64,000 nt of DNA from BD1-7 clade bacterium (GCA_902705865.1 CACSIO010000023.1:211690-275689), one strand, 5' to 3'; positions 1 to 9,235 are shown, counted from the first letter of the stretch. The notes: a model not told the origin generated them from the sequence alone. Translations and numbers: made by a program.

Positions 1-150
1 AAGTTAGAAGTCACGGGGGGGTGGAGCTTCGGCAAGCCCGATTCGAACCAAAGTCGCTGGGGGCTTGAAATGACTTGGAATAAAGATCTATACGGCCGCA
101 ATACGCTAGACGGCATGGGCTTTCAGATCGGTTTAACACGGGTTTATTGA
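1..150 (+). CDS. 3' end of a probable outer-membrane beta-barrel protein (partial)
   Basis: The frame is open from base 1 to the TGA at 148-150, giving 49 residues of a C-terminus whose start lies outside the window. The tail has alternating aromatic/hydrophobic and polar residues (WGLEMTWNKDLYG, then GFQIGLTRVY) and ends in an aromatic residue. That is the usual signature of the last strand of an outer-membrane barrel. The next gene starts 3 bases downstream, so it is probably the preceding member of the same glycan operon. The family cannot be named from this fragment; the barrel assignment is an inference from the C-terminal pattern. Confidence 0.5.
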   Translation, partial: KLEVTGGWSFGKPDSNQSRWGLEMTWNKDLYGRNTLDGMGFQIGLTRVY

Positions 151-153
151 TCC

Positions 154-1632
154 ATGCTATCGGTTGGTTTGTTCGTCTTGGTTGCGCATTTTGCGCTGCT
201 ACTGGTATTGAGTCTGTTTGGTCTGCATCGGCTATCCATGGTGTTTCGTTGGTTTCGTTGGCGGCAAAAATTTGCCGCCCCGGCAACCACCCAGCGCTTC
301 ACTGATCTGCCAATGATCACGGTACAGATTCCGGTATTTAATGAGAAGTTTGTCGCCGAACGAATCATTGATGCCACCATCGCATTGAGCTATCCGGCGG
401 ACAAACTACAAATACAGATCGTCGATGACTCTACCGATGATACCGCTGAGCTTATTCGTGACCGTGTCCAGCACTATCAACACCTGGGATACAACATCGA
501 ACATCGGCACCGCACCAACCGGCAAGGTTTTAAAGCCGGTGCACTGAAAGAAGCTATGGGATTCGCAACCGGCGAATTTATTGCCATCTTCGATGCCGAC
601 TTTGTTCCTGACACAAACATTCTGAATCGATTGATTCATGCCTTTACCGATTCTTCCGTCGGTATGGTGCAAGCACGATGGACCCACCTCAATCGTGACA
701 GCAATCGCCTGACACGTACCGAAGCCATTATGTTAGATGCACATTTTGCCCTCGAACAAGAAGTTCGAGCGGCTAGCGGCAGCTTTCTGAATTTCAATGG
801 CACTGCCGGTATCTGGCGCAAATCGACCATTATTGATGCCGGTAATTGGGAAGCCGATACCCTGACCGAAGATCTCGACCTGAGCTATCGAGCGCAGCTA
901 AAAGGCTGGAAAATGGCCTACCTGAACGACGTTGAGTGTCCGGCTGAGATTCCGGCGGATATGGCTGCATTTAAAAGCCAACAGCACCGATGGGCAAAAG
1001 GTGGCGTTGAAGTGATGCTCAAATTGCTCAAACGGGTTTGGCGATCGCCGATCGCCGTCAGTACCAAAATCGAATCAACGTTTCACTTATCAAACAATCT
1101 GGCGTATCTGCTGATGCTAATTGATGCCACGGTGTTTTTGATTCCAAGTATTTTCATTCGTGATCAATACGATCTGGGCTTTATTTGGTGGCTGGATCTA
1201 CCGTTATTGTTGTTGTCGTCCGGTGGGCATCTGATCTATCTCGTGTTTGGCCAATTTGCACTCGCCCAAAACCGCAAAGAAGCCTTGCTCTCTATCCCTT
1301 GGTTATTGTTGCTGGGCATTCAATTGTCATACAACAATGCGCGCGCTGCCGTCGAAGCGTTGGCCGGGTACCGCACTGAATTTGTGCGGACGCCAAAAAG
1401 CGGTGAGGGAAAATCACCGGCGAAACCCAATCGTCAAATGAAAAGCTATGTCGCGGTCGCTCCAAGAGGTGCAGTATTTGAATTGGCACTCGCTGGAATT
1501 TTTGCCGTCTTACTGGCATGGGCTAGCGCTAGTCAGTTATGGTTTCTGATGCCTGTGTGTGCATTGCTGATGATTGGCTACGCATCCACATCCTTGATGA
1601 CTTTCCATGCGGCCTCTGGAGCCCGGCAATGA
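154..1632 (+). CDS. Processive GT2 glycosyltransferase, cellulose/glucomannan-synthase-like
   Basis: A 492-residue integral membrane glycosyltransferase of family 2, predicted to polymerise or transfer sugars from a nucleotide-sugar at the cytoplasmic face of the inner membrane. There is one N-terminal membrane segment (about 3-25). The GT-A domain carries the expected acids: DD at 91-92, DAD at 147-149, TED at 238-240, and the QxxRW-type acceptor motif QQHRW at 276-280. A cluster of C-terminal membrane segments follows (from about 310). This resembles the bacterial CESA_CaSu_A2 / plant CslA-CslC group rather than simple transferases. There is no PilZ domain. The start is the ATG 3 bases after the preceding stop, without a clear ribosome site, so translational coupling is likely. 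The sugar substrate is unknown. Confidence 0.88.
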   Translation: MLSVGLFVLVAHFALLLVLSLFGLHRLSMVFRWFRWRQKFAAPATTQRFTDLPMITVQIPVFNEKFVAERIIDATIALSYPADKLQIQIVDDSTDDTAELIRDRVQHYQHLGYNIEHRHRTNRQGFKAGALKEAMGFATGEFIAIFDADFVPDTNILNRLIHAFTDSSVGMVQARWTHLNRDSNRLTRTEAIMLDAHFALEQEVRAASGSFLNFNGTAGIWRKSTIIDAGNWEADTLTEDLDLSYRAQLKGWKMAYLNDVECPAEIPADMAAFKSQQHRWAKGGVEVMLKLLKRVWRSPIAVSTKIESTFHLSNNLAYLLMLIDATVFLIPSIFIRDQYDLGFIWWLDLPLLLLSSGGHLIYLVFGQFALAQNRKEALLSIPWLLLLGIQLSYNNARAAVEALAGYRTEFVRTPKSGEGKSPAKPNRQMKSYVAVAPRGAVFELALAGIFAVLLAWASASQLWFLMPVCALLMIGYASTSLMTFHAASGARQ

Positions 1633-3002
1633 GCAGCTGGCGTAACATGGGTTTTGCAGCCAGCTTAGTGCTTGCTCTGACAAGCACCGCTGCAGCCTAT
1701 GTGCTTGCTGAACAAGCCGCTATAGCAGCGGCCAATGTTGGTACCGCAACCGTTCTTCAATACGCGGCAATGAGCATCGCCATGCTGATGGCCATCGCCA
1801 CTTACCAACCGGATCACAAACACCAGCAAGTCGCCTTAATCGCTGCTGCCGTTATCTGCCGGCTTCTACTAATCCCTGTTGATGCTTATACCTCCAACGA
1901 TATTGCGAGATACCTGTTTGATGGCAAGCTCGCGCTGGAAGGTTTTGATCCATACAGTATTCGACATGATGCCACGGTGCTGGATTCCCTGCGTGCCCTC
2001 TGGCAACCGCCAGCCGAGCACGTTCAATATGCGACATTGTACCCACCGCTGGCGCTGGGGTTGTTCTCGATGGCAGCCAGTAGCGGCGTCACCAGTGCCG
2101 TATGGATCTGGAAAGCAATGGCAGCCATCGCCGGCATTGCAACCGTGTTTACGGCACAAAAACTATTGCAACTAACGGGGCGACAACGGTATTTACCAGT
2201 TATCGCCTTGTCACCGTTATTGATTCTTGAAACCGGTGTTGGCGGCCACTTGGATGCGTTCTCTACGTTGGCCATCGCACTAGCCTTACTCGCGCTTTTT
2301 CGCAAAAAACCGGTATTGGCGGGCATGTGTATTGGTGCCGGCACACTACTCAAATTGCTGCCGCTGGCCATCTTATTACCGGCGTTTTTCCAGTGCCGCC
2401 ACCACAAAGAGCGTTTACACATCACTGCCGCCACATTAATAACCGTTGCGATCGGTTATGCCACCGTTATCGCGATGGGCATGCGCCCCATCGGCAGTAT
2501 CGGCGTATTTTTTGCGAAATGGCGCTTTGGATCGCCAACGTTCGAAGCCATGCACTGGCTATTTCAAGGTGATTACCTCATGCCGGTGTTACTGGTAATT
2601 TTTGCCGTCGGCTGTATCTGGATCGCCTTCGATGCTTGGCGCCACCGTCTTTCTCCTCAACAAGAGTGGCATCACGCTGACCTTATCCCATGGCAAACAG
2701 CACTAGCGCTGCCATTACTGCTTAGCCCTGTGGTGTTCCCTTGGTATCTGATGCCACTAGCCTTGCTTAGCGCCTTTGCTCTGCGTGGCTGGCTGCTCGC
2801 GTGGATCAGCTTGATGCCGCTGACCTATGAAGTACTGAATCATTTTATCGATGCTGGTTATTGGCAACCGGCAACGTGGCCATTGTGGGTCATTGGCCTG
2901 GGCGTACAACTGGCGTTGGTTATCGAGCTGGTGATCAAACCGCGTTGTGACTGCAAGTTCCACCCCCAAAACAACAAGGGAATGGTATGTTCTCATTGGT
3001 GA
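1629..3002 (+). CDS. GT87/DUF2029-like polyprenol-phosphate-sugar mannosyltransferase
   Basis: A polytopic membrane protein of 457 residues with about ten or more hydrophobic segments. The first periplasmic loop contains an acidic motif (TSNDIARYLFDGKLALEGFDPYS in two adjoining halves, D91 first) followed by YPPLAL. That pattern is typical of GT-C enzymes that use polyprenyl-phosphate-mannose, such as the PimE/MptB-like and GT87 families. I chose the ATG at 1629, overlapping the previous stop as ATGA, rather than an upstream in-frame ATG at 1539 buried in the GT2 gene. It would act on the periplasmic side, plausibly fed by the DPM1-like enzyme at 5325-6038. Donor and acceptor are not determined. 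Confidence 0.8.
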   Translation: MSSWRNMGFAASLVLALTSTAAAYVLAEQAAIAAANVGTATVLQYAAMSIAMLMAIATYQPDHKHQQVALIAAAVICRLLLIPVDAYTSNDIARYLFDGKLALEGFDPYSIRHDATVLDSLRALWQPPAEHVQYATLYPPLALGLFSMAASSGVTSAVWIWKAMAAIAGIATVFTAQKLLQLTGRQRYLPVIALSPLLILETGVGGHLDAFSTLAIALALLALFRKKPVLAGMCIGAGTLLKLLPLAILLPAFFQCRHHKERLHITAATLITVAIGYATVIAMGMRPIGSIGVFFAKWRFGSPTFEAMHWLFQGDYLMPVLLVIFAVGCIWIAFDAWRHRLSPQQEWHHADLIPWQTALALPLLLSPVVFPWYLMPLALLSAFALRGWLLAWISLMPLTYEVLNHFIDAGYWQPATWPLWVIGLGVQLALVIELVIKPRCDCKFHPQNNKGMVCSHW

Positions 3003-5332
3003 AAGACTACACACACTGGCTGCATGGTCGCTGGCCGGCCGGCTTAGTTGAAAAACTACCCGTGGTAGACGCCGACGGCGCAAGCTCCATTAAGGGCGTC
3101 TATGTTGTCGGTGATTTGACCGGAATCCCCCTACTCAAATTTGCCGCGGATACCGGCGCACGAGCAGTCGATACAATTTGCGCCGACCCCACATTCGAGC
3201 AACGCTCAAAACCCGACGACGTAATCGACCTAGTGATCATCGGCGGCGGTGTGAGTGGTTTCAGTGCCGCGCTAGCCGCCCAAAAGAAAGGGCTGAACTT
3301 TGCTTTGGTTGAAGCAAAACAGGCGTTTTCAACCCTTAAGGATTTCCCCAAAGGCAAACCGATTTACACCTATCCAACAGATATGCAACCCATCGGCGAA
3401 TTGCAATTTGCCGAAAAAATTCAAGATAAAGAATCTCTACTCAGCAGCCTGCAACAGCAGGCGAATAAAAGCCGTATTCAGGTCACCCGCGCCGAGGTTA
3501 GCCATGTTGAGCGTCAAGGCGAATATTTATCGGTTGCTCTTGATGATCAACCAGCCATCAAAACCCATCGAGTTATTGTTGCGATCGGGCGTTCCGGTAA
3601 TTACCGGCAATTACAATGCTCCGGCCATGATCATGAAAAAGTCACCCACCGCTTAATCGACCCGGCACACTATAAAGGCCAGAAGACACTGGTAGTTGGA
3701 GGGGGTGACAGCGCACTAGAATCGGCTATCTCACTCGCTGACGCCGGCGCAGACGTGACGCTCGCATATCGTGGAGACGCATTTCGGCGCCCTAAACCAG
3801 AAAGCATTCGCACCATTAACACCTACGCCGATCGACGCGCCATTGAAGTCCACATGCAAACCGATATCAAACGCGTTGATGATACATCGGTGACGCTAAC
3901 CCACCCCGACAATGGCGAAACAACACTGCCCAATGATACGGTTTTTGCCATGATCGGGCGTGAGGCACCACTAGGATTCTTCCGTCGCAGTCGCATGGCG
4001 ATATCCGGCGAAAGCCGCTGGACGGGGTGGCTGGCCTTTTTAGCGTTCATGCTAGTAGTCACTGCGATCTATGATTGGAAAAACTTCGGTTTTCACAACC
4101 ATGTGTGGAGCTCAAGCCAGTTTCCCGACCAAATGCCGCAATGGATCGCTGCACTGGGCGGCTGGTGGCATCTGCAAGTCGCCGATCGATCGACCTTATT
4201 GGGCACACTCGCCGTTTCAATGAAAAGCCGATCGTTCTACTACACCTTGGTTTACACCAGTCTAATCGGTTTTTTCGGCTGGCAACGCGTCCGCCGGCGC
4301 AATACGCCTTATGTACGTTGGCAAACGGGCTGCCTCTTTCTGGTTCAGCTCATTCCACTGTTTTTGCTGCCCGAAATTGTTCTGCCATGGATGGGGTATA
4401 CCGGCTGGTTTGATGCCGGGTTTGGCCAAACGGTCGCCGACAGTTTGTTCCCCAGCTATATTTCTGCACAAGACTGGGCTACCCAAAACTGGCCGGATTG
4501 GGGGCATCCAAGAGCCTATTGGCACGCCTATGGCTTAGTGTTGGCTTGGCCGCTCAATGTTTATAACGTTTTCACCCCAACGCCTATGACTGGCTGGCTG
4601 ATTATCAGTGCTGTTCAAACGTTTGTTCTCATCCCCCTGCTGGTTTACCGCTACGGCAAAGGCGCCTATTGCGGCTGGATTTGTTCCTGCGGAGCGCTGG
4701 CAGAGACTCTCGGCGATACCCAACGCCACAAAATGCCACACGGGCCGTTTTGGAATCGCCTCAATATGCTCGGGCAGGCCATTCTGCTGATCGCGGTAGT
4801 ATTGCTGGTGATCCGTATCGGCGGCTGGATATGGCCCGATAGCTGGATGCATACCCATTTTGATTTACTGCTCAAAGGCGAAAATAAAGACTACAAACTG
4901 GTCAACCCACTGAGCTGGAAGTGGGGCGTCGACGTGCTACTCGGCGGTATTCTCGGCGTTGGTTTGTATTTTAAATATTCCGGCCGGATCTGGTGTCGAT
5001 TTGCTTGCCCATTGGCGGCGCTGATGCACATTTACGCGCGCTTCAGCCGTTTTCGCATTTTTGCGGATAAATCCAAATGCATCAGCTGCAACCAATGCAC
5101 CAGTGTTTGCCACCAAGGCATCGACGTGATGAGTTTTGCCAATCGAGGTGAGCCCATGTCAGATCCTCAATGTGTAAGATGCTCAGCTTGTGTACAAACC
5201 TGCCCAACTGGGGTTTTGCAATTTGGTGAGATCGACGCACAACATCAGCAAGTCGACAACTATGACAAGCTGCCTGCCAGCCGTGTGCAGATGGCAGAAG
5301 CGGTTGAATTAATCCCGGTGAAACATGTATAA
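2987..5332 (+). CDS. FAD/NAD(P) oxidoreductase fused to NapH-like membrane polyferredoxin
   Basis: A 781-residue three-part protein. Residues about 35-60 hold a GD motif (VYVVGDLTG) that normally lies near the C-terminus of thioredoxin-reductase-like flavoproteins. Residues 81-335 hold a FAD Rossmann motif (GGGVSG 86-91) and an NAD(P) Rossmann motif (GGGDSA 239-244). From about 346 come several membrane segments with a C563-x3-C567-x-C569 loop and a CRFACP motif (671-676), as in NapH/RdxA-type proteins. Two 4Fe-4S ferredoxin motifs follow (C699/702/705/709 and C730/733/736/740). It should carry electrons from NAD(P)H through FAD to Fe-S centres at or across the inner membrane. It overlaps both neighbours (16 and 8 bases), so it is translationally tied to the glycosyltransferases. 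Electron acceptor unknown. Confidence 0.85.
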   Translation: MFSLVKDYTHWLHGRWPAGLVEKLPVVDADGASSIKGVYVVGDLTGIPLLKFAADTGARAVDTICADPTFEQRSKPDDVIDLVIIGGGVSGFSAALAAQKKGLNFALVEAKQAFSTLKDFPKGKPIYTYPTDMQPIGELQFAEKIQDKESLLSSLQQQANKSRIQVTRAEVSHVERQGEYLSVALDDQPAIKTHRVIVAIGRSGNYRQLQCSGHDHEKVTHRLIDPAHYKGQKTLVVGGGDSALESAISLADAGADVTLAYRGDAFRRPKPESIRTINTYADRRAIEVHMQTDIKRVDDTSVTLTHPDNGETTLPNDTVFAMIGREAPLGFFRRSRMAISGESRWTGWLAFLAFMLVVTAIYDWKNFGFHNHVWSSSQFPDQMPQWIAALGGWWHLQVADRSTLLGTLAVSMKSRSFYYTLVYTSLIGFFGWQRVRRRNTPYVRWQTGCLFLVQLIPLFLLPEIVLPWMGYTGWFDAGFGQTVADSLFPSYISAQDWATQNWPDWGHPRAYWHAYGLVLAWPLNVYNVFTPTPMTGWLIISAVQTFVLIPLLVYRYGKGAYCGWICSCGALAETLGDTQRHKMPHGPFWNRLNMLGQAILLIAVVLLVIRIGGWIWPDSWMHTHFDLLLKGENKDYKLVNPLSWKWGVDVLLGGILGVGLYFKYSGRIWCRFACPLAALMHIYARFSRFRIFADKSKCISCNQCTSVCHQGIDVMSFANRGEPMSDPQCVRCSACVQTCPTGVLQFGEIDAQHQQVDNYDKLPASRVQMAEAVELIPVKHV

Positions 5333-6038
5333 GTCGCTGCGCATCGGCGTAGTGATTCCGGCGCTGAACGAAGAAGGGGCTATTAGCAAGGTCGTCAGCG
5401 GCTTGCTCGCAATATCCAGCGATCAAGGCCAAGTGGTCGATCAACTAGTGGTTTGTGACAACGGCTCAACCGACGAAACCGCTGCACGCGCAGCCGCTGC
5501 CGGGGCCGACGTGGTCAGTCAGAAAGAGCCAGGCTACGGCATCGCTTGCCAAACCGCCGTTGCAGCACTGACCAATATCGATGTTGTGTTGTTTGTTGAC
5601 GGCGATGATTCGTGTTTGCCCGCGGAAGCACTGCACCTCCTTGACGGCATAGCCGCGGGTAACGCATTGGCAATTGGCTCGCGCACCCTCGGCAATATGC
5701 AAAGCGGTGCCTTAACCGTGCCCCAACGCGCAGGTAATCTGCTGGCGGCATGGCTGATCCACTGGCTCTGGCATCACAAGGTCACCGATCTTGGCCCTTT
5801 TCGCGCGATTCGATTCGATGCTTACCAACAACTAGAAATGCAAGACTGCCGCTTTGGCTGGACGGTCGAAATGCAGGTCAAGTGCATTCAGCATCGCTTA
5901 CCCATCAGTGAACATCCGGTCACCAGTACTCGCCGCATCGGTAAATCGAAAATCAGTGGCACCCTGCGCGGCACCCTCGGCGCAGCTCACGGAATCTTGG
6001 GCATGATCGCCCGCTTGTATTTTTCAACACCGAGCTAG
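5325..6038 (+). CDS. GT2 glycosyltransferase, dolichyl/polyprenyl-phosphate-mannose synthase-like
   Basis: A 237-residue GT-A fold protein. It starts with IGVVIPALNEEGAI (the PALNE opening of DPM1/GtrB-type enzymes), has D45 in VVCDNGSTD and a metal-binding DGDD at 92-95, and continues with a GSR motif (AIGSRTLGN). There is no clear C-terminal membrane anchor, as in soluble or peripheral DPM1-type synthases. The predicted role is to charge an undecaprenyl-phosphate-like carrier with a sugar, providing the donor for the GT87-like enzyme of the same operon. It overlaps the preceding gene by 8 bases. The sugar identity (mannose or glucose) cannot be read from sequence. Confidence 0.82.
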   Translation: MYKSLRIGVVIPALNEEGAISKVVSGLLAISSDQGQVVDQLVVCDNGSTDETAARAAAAGADVVSQKEPGYGIACQTAVAALTNIDVVLFVDGDDSCLPAEALHLLDGIAAGNALAIGSRTLGNMQSGALTVPQRAGNLLAAWLIHWLWHHKVTDLGPFRAIRFDAYQQLEMQDCRFGWTVEMQVKCIQHRLPISEHPVTSTRRIGKSKISGTLRGTLGAAHGILGMIARLYFSTPS

Positions 6039-6042
6039 CCTG

Positions 6043-6759
6043 ATGCCGACTGATATTGCGACTTTGGTCATCTTCTGCAAACGTCCACGCCTTGGGCAGG
6101 GTAAACAACGTTTGACCCGGCACCTTGCTGCCGATGATGTGCTCAAGATCGCTAACGCCTTGCTCGACTGCACTTTGGAGGATGCTGCCAATTGGCCAGG
6201 CCCAGTGGTGTTAGCAGTCTCCGAGCCTGAAGATCGCCGATGGGGCGAAACCATCATGCCCATTAACGCCACGTGCATTGCACAGCCCACGGGTAACCTT
6301 GGCGACCGACTACAAGGCGTTGATCGGCAGTTACGTCAGCAGGGCCATCAACGCACGATAACCATTGGCACCGACGCGCCAGCACTGAACCTAAATACAC
6401 TGTTTGATATCGACCAACAACTTACCCACAAGGATATTGTTTTAATGCCCGCGGACGATGGCGGTGTTGTGGCAATGGCCAACCGCCACCCATGGCCGCC
6501 ATTGACTCATTTGCCCTGGAGTACCGCCACGTTAGGCGATAGCTTGGCACAAGCGTGTATCCGTGAGGGCCTTCATCTCAGCCATACACGCAGTGGCTTT
6601 GATGTCGATGAACTGCATGATCTGCAACATTTACAATACGCCCTGCAGGCAGATACCCGCCCGGCAAGGTGTCAGCTTCTTACCTTACTGAATCATCTGT
6701 TACCGGTCATCCCTGCTGGTTCACGCATCACGCCGCGCCATAACATGCCACCAAAATAG
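6043..6759 (+). CDS. DUF2064 / TIGR04282-type CofC-like nucleotidyltransferase-fold protein
   Basis: A 238-residue protein of the DUF2064 family. N-terminal LVIFCKRPRLGQGKQRL (residues 8-24) is the nucleotide-binding loop, and IGTDAPAL (108-115) is the metal-binding DxP segment shared with MobA/CofC-like nucleotidyltransferases. The family is often found beside DPM1-like GT2 enzymes, in what have been called rSAM/selenodomain or arsenosugar-associated neighbourhoods; no radical-SAM or arsenic gene is visible here. It starts 4 bases after the preceding gene. A role in activating a sugar or alcohol phosphate with a nucleotide is inference. Confidence 0.8.
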   Translation: MPTDIATLVIFCKRPRLGQGKQRLTRHLAADDVLKIANALLDCTLEDAANWPGPVVLAVSEPEDRRWGETIMPINATCIAQPTGNLGDRLQGVDRQLRQQGHQRTITIGTDAPALNLNTLFDIDQQLTHKDIVLMPADDGGVVAMANRHPWPPLTHLPWSTATLGDSLAQACIREGLHLSHTRSGFDVDELHDLQHLQYALQADTRPARCQLLTLLNHLLPVIPAGSRITPRHNMPPK

Positions 6760-6877
6760 CCACGCTGACCGTTAATCCATGAAGCTTTCGTAAAAGTCAT
6801 TGGCAAATGCCCGGTAGACCGATATAACTGAAACCACGGCTAACCCAATTGCGACTGTTCGCAGCAGCAGGCATTGC

Positions 6878-8209
6878 ATGGCAAAAAAATTTGCAGATAC
6901 CCCCGCTAAACGGTTTCTAAAGCTCACCGGTCTTGGCGTTAAAGTGGCAAGCCAATATGGCAAAACCCGCATTAAAACTGCGTTGAGCAACGATGACGCC
7001 CAAAATCAAGAAACCATGGCAGCCCTGTATGGCCAAATGGGTGAAGATGTTCTGCAAACGCTCGGCGAAATGAAAGGCGCGGCGATGAAGGTCGGGCAAA
7101 TTGCCTCCCAAATGAAACATCTGCTGCCGGATGAATTCGCCGAACAAATCGCCAAACTGCAAAAAGAAAGCCCGCCGATGCCATTCGAGGTGATCGAGCA
7201 GCAGATTCAGCAGTCATTCGGCTTTTCGCCAGACCAACTCTTTGCCAGCTTTGAACACACGCCATTCGCTGCCGCCTCTATCGGCCAAGTGCATCGGGCA
7301 ACCACCCGTGAAGGCGATGATGTGATTGTTAAAATCCAGTACCCAGGCGTTAAACAATCCTGCAAATCAGACCTGGTACAGCTTAAACGTCTGTTTTCTC
7401 TGGGAGGGTTGATTAAAACCGACAAAGCCGCCCTCGATCAGGTTTTCAAAGAAATTCAGATTCACCTGATGGAAGAGCTCGACTACGAACACGAAGCCGA
7501 CAACCTGCGCGAGTTTGCCAAAGTCCATGCAGATGATCCAAAAATCGTTATTCCCTCAGTTATTGATGCGTACTCCAACGAATATGTGCTGACGTTAAGC
7601 TATGAGCCTGGGGTTGCGATGGCAGATCTGCACGACCATTTTGACCAACCCACTATTAACGAATTCGCGGCGACATTGATCACTGCGATGCTGCGCGAAA
7701 TTCTCTATCACGAGCGTGCCCATTGTGATCCGCACCCCGGCAACTTTGCTTTTCGTGAAAATGGCCAGGTGATTATTTATGACTACGGTTGCGTGGCCGA
7801 TATCAGTGACCTAGTTGTCGATCACTACATTGATATTGTTGATGCTGCCTTAGCCGGCAATTTCACCTCGATCGACGATTCATTGATTAACCTCGGCTTT
7901 CGCCAACCTGAAGCCGACGCCGTAGAGGAAGAGGTGTACCAACGCTGGTTTGAGACCTTTATCACGCCGCTATTGGAAGAATCTTCCGCATCACGCGCTA
8001 TTGAGCGGGTGCAATCGCAGATTACTGCGCATATTCCGGAATTTCATCGTTACCGAACACAGTTTCGCCCTTGCGCCGACACCATGTTTCTTAACCGCGT
8101 ATTAAGTGGCCACTTTCTCAATCTGGCACAAATGAAAGTCGATATGGACATGAAACCGCTGATCAAAAGTATGTTATTCGAAGATGAGGAAAAGCCTCAA
8201 GGCAAGTAA
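6878..8209 (+). CDS. ABC1/UbiB/ADCK-family atypical kinase
   Basis: A 443-residue member of the ABC1 (AarF/UbiB/ADCK) protein-kinase-like family, linked to ubiquinone biosynthesis and lipid homeostasis. Hallmarks are the KxGQ motif (KVGQ 71-74) that covers the nucleotide pocket, the Ala-rich loop in place of the glycine-rich loop (AAASIGQVHRA, about 128-138), the catalytic HCDPHPGN and the metal-binding YDYG. It lacks the C-terminal membrane anchors of canonical UbiB and is shorter than that protein (about 545 residues). It is therefore better called a soluble ABC1 paralogue than ubiB itself. It stands alone, with 118 bases before it and 136 after. Confidence 0.88.
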   Translation: MAKKFADTPAKRFLKLTGLGVKVASQYGKTRIKTALSNDDAQNQETMAALYGQMGEDVLQTLGEMKGAAMKVGQIASQMKHLLPDEFAEQIAKLQKESPPMPFEVIEQQIQQSFGFSPDQLFASFEHTPFAAASIGQVHRATTREGDDVIVKIQYPGVKQSCKSDLVQLKRLFSLGGLIKTDKAALDQVFKEIQIHLMEELDYEHEADNLREFAKVHADDPKIVIPSVIDAYSNEYVLTLSYEPGVAMADLHDHFDQPTINEFAATLITAMLREILYHERAHCDPHPGNFAFRENGQVIIYDYGCVADISDLVVDHYIDIVDAALAGNFTSIDDSLINLGFRQPEADAVEEEVYQRWFETFITPLLEESSASRAIERVQSQITAHIPEFHRYRTQFRPCADTMFLNRVLSGHFLNLAQMKVDMDMKPLIKSMLFEDEEKPQGK

Positions 8210-8345
8210 GCCCATTGAAAGAACGGGTGACAAAAACGATCAAAAATAAACACAAGCCACGTGTTTTCCTCTTGATTGAACAGCCTCGACAACGACAAAA
8301 TGGTATTCCGACGTCACAGATTTCAGCGATAGGTAATTACGCGCT

Positions 8346-8813
8346 ATGCAAACAACCAATCCCGAACTGACCCAGTTTATTCGCGACATTGTCGAGAATC
8401 TCAATCACTGTAAATCCTTGGGTATCAAGGTTGGGGAAGCCAATCGCGGGCATTTAACGCTCCTACTTCCCTATGCTGACCACCTCATTGGCAACCCGGA
8501 TACTGGCGTCATTCACGGCGGCGCATTAACCACACTGATGGACACTGCTTGCGGCTTTGCTGCGGTTTGCGCACTCGACGAATTCGGCATTGCCCCAACA
8601 TTAGATCTGCGAATCGACTACATGCGACCGGCCACGCCCGGTAAAACAATCGTTGGCGACGCAGAGGCATATCATGTCACCAGCAATGTAATTTTTGCCC
8701 GCGGCATGGCCTACCACGAAGACGACCCTGACAACCCCATCGCACATTGCACCGCAAGCTTTATGCGCCTCAGCCAACCTAAACAAAAACCACAAAATGG
8801 CGGTGCAGCATGA
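8346..8813 (+). CDS. PaaI-type hotdog thioesterase
   Basis: A 155-residue single-hotdog protein of the PaaI/YdiI-like acyl-CoA thioesterase superfamily. The catalytic-helix motif HGGALTTLMDTACG contains the conserved HGG and the acidic residue seven positions on. LDLRIDYMRPATPGKTI forms the typical second strand. Such enzymes hydrolyse acyl-CoA or aryl-CoA thioesters; the substrate here is not predictable. The stop overlaps the start of the next thioesterase gene by 4 bases (ATGA), so the two are translated together and may form a heteromeric pair. Confidence 0.85.
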   Translation: MQTTNPELTQFIRDIVENLNHCKSLGIKVGEANRGHLTLLLPYADHLIGNPDTGVIHGGALTTLMDTACGFAAVCALDEFGIAPTLDLRIDYMRPATPGKTIVGDAEAYHVTSNVIFARGMAYHEDDPDNPIAHCTASFMRLSQPKQKPQNGGAA

Positions 8814-9235
8814 CAATCGAAACTATCCAACAAGCCCGTGATTGCGACGATATCAACGTCTTGCTTGATGCCATTCCGTACACCCGAACCATCGGTATGA
8901 AAGGCATGCAATTGGGCGAAGAGTTGGTTTTTCACCTACCGCCGTTAGAAGCGAATCTCGGTAACCCGACATTGCCGGCCCTGCACGGCGGCTGTATCGG
9001 CGGATTTATGGAAAACGCGGCGATTATTCATGTTATCAGCCGACTTGAAGCTGAACGGGTGCCCAAGATCGTGGATTTCTCGCTAGATTATCTGCGTGCA
9101 GGCCGTTTCCAAGACACTTATGCCACCTGTGACGTGGTTCGCCAAGGCAGAAAGGTCGTGAATGTTGCGATCACTGCTTGGCAATCCACCAAAGATGAAC
9201 CGATTGCAGTCGCAAGAGCACACTTACTGTTATGA
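8810..9235 (+). CDS. Second PaaI-type hotdog thioesterase
   Basis: A 141-residue hotdog-fold protein. Its LHGGCIGGFMENAA segment keeps the HGG of the active-site helix but has Glu instead of Asp at the acidic position (M-E-N-A). VDFSLDYLRAGRFQDTYATC matches the conserved strand. It is a divergent tandem companion of the preceding gene. Overlaps of 4 bases on both sides (ATGA) place the two thioesterases and the TM2 gene in one tightly coupled unit. A heterodimer in which one subunit supplies each catalytic face is possible but is inference. Confidence 0.82.
   Translation: MTIETIQQARDCDDINVLLDAIPYTRTIGMKGMQLGEELVFHLPPLEANLGNPTLPALHGGCIGGFMENAAIIHVISRLEAERVPKIVDFSLDYLRAGRFQDTYATCDVVRQGRKVVNVAITAWQSTKDEPIAVARAHLLL

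Noticed and set aside
1539..1628. Longer start for the GT87-like gene
   Set aside because: It adds 30 non-hydrophobic residues coded inside the GT2 gene; the ATGA overlap at 1629 is the better start.
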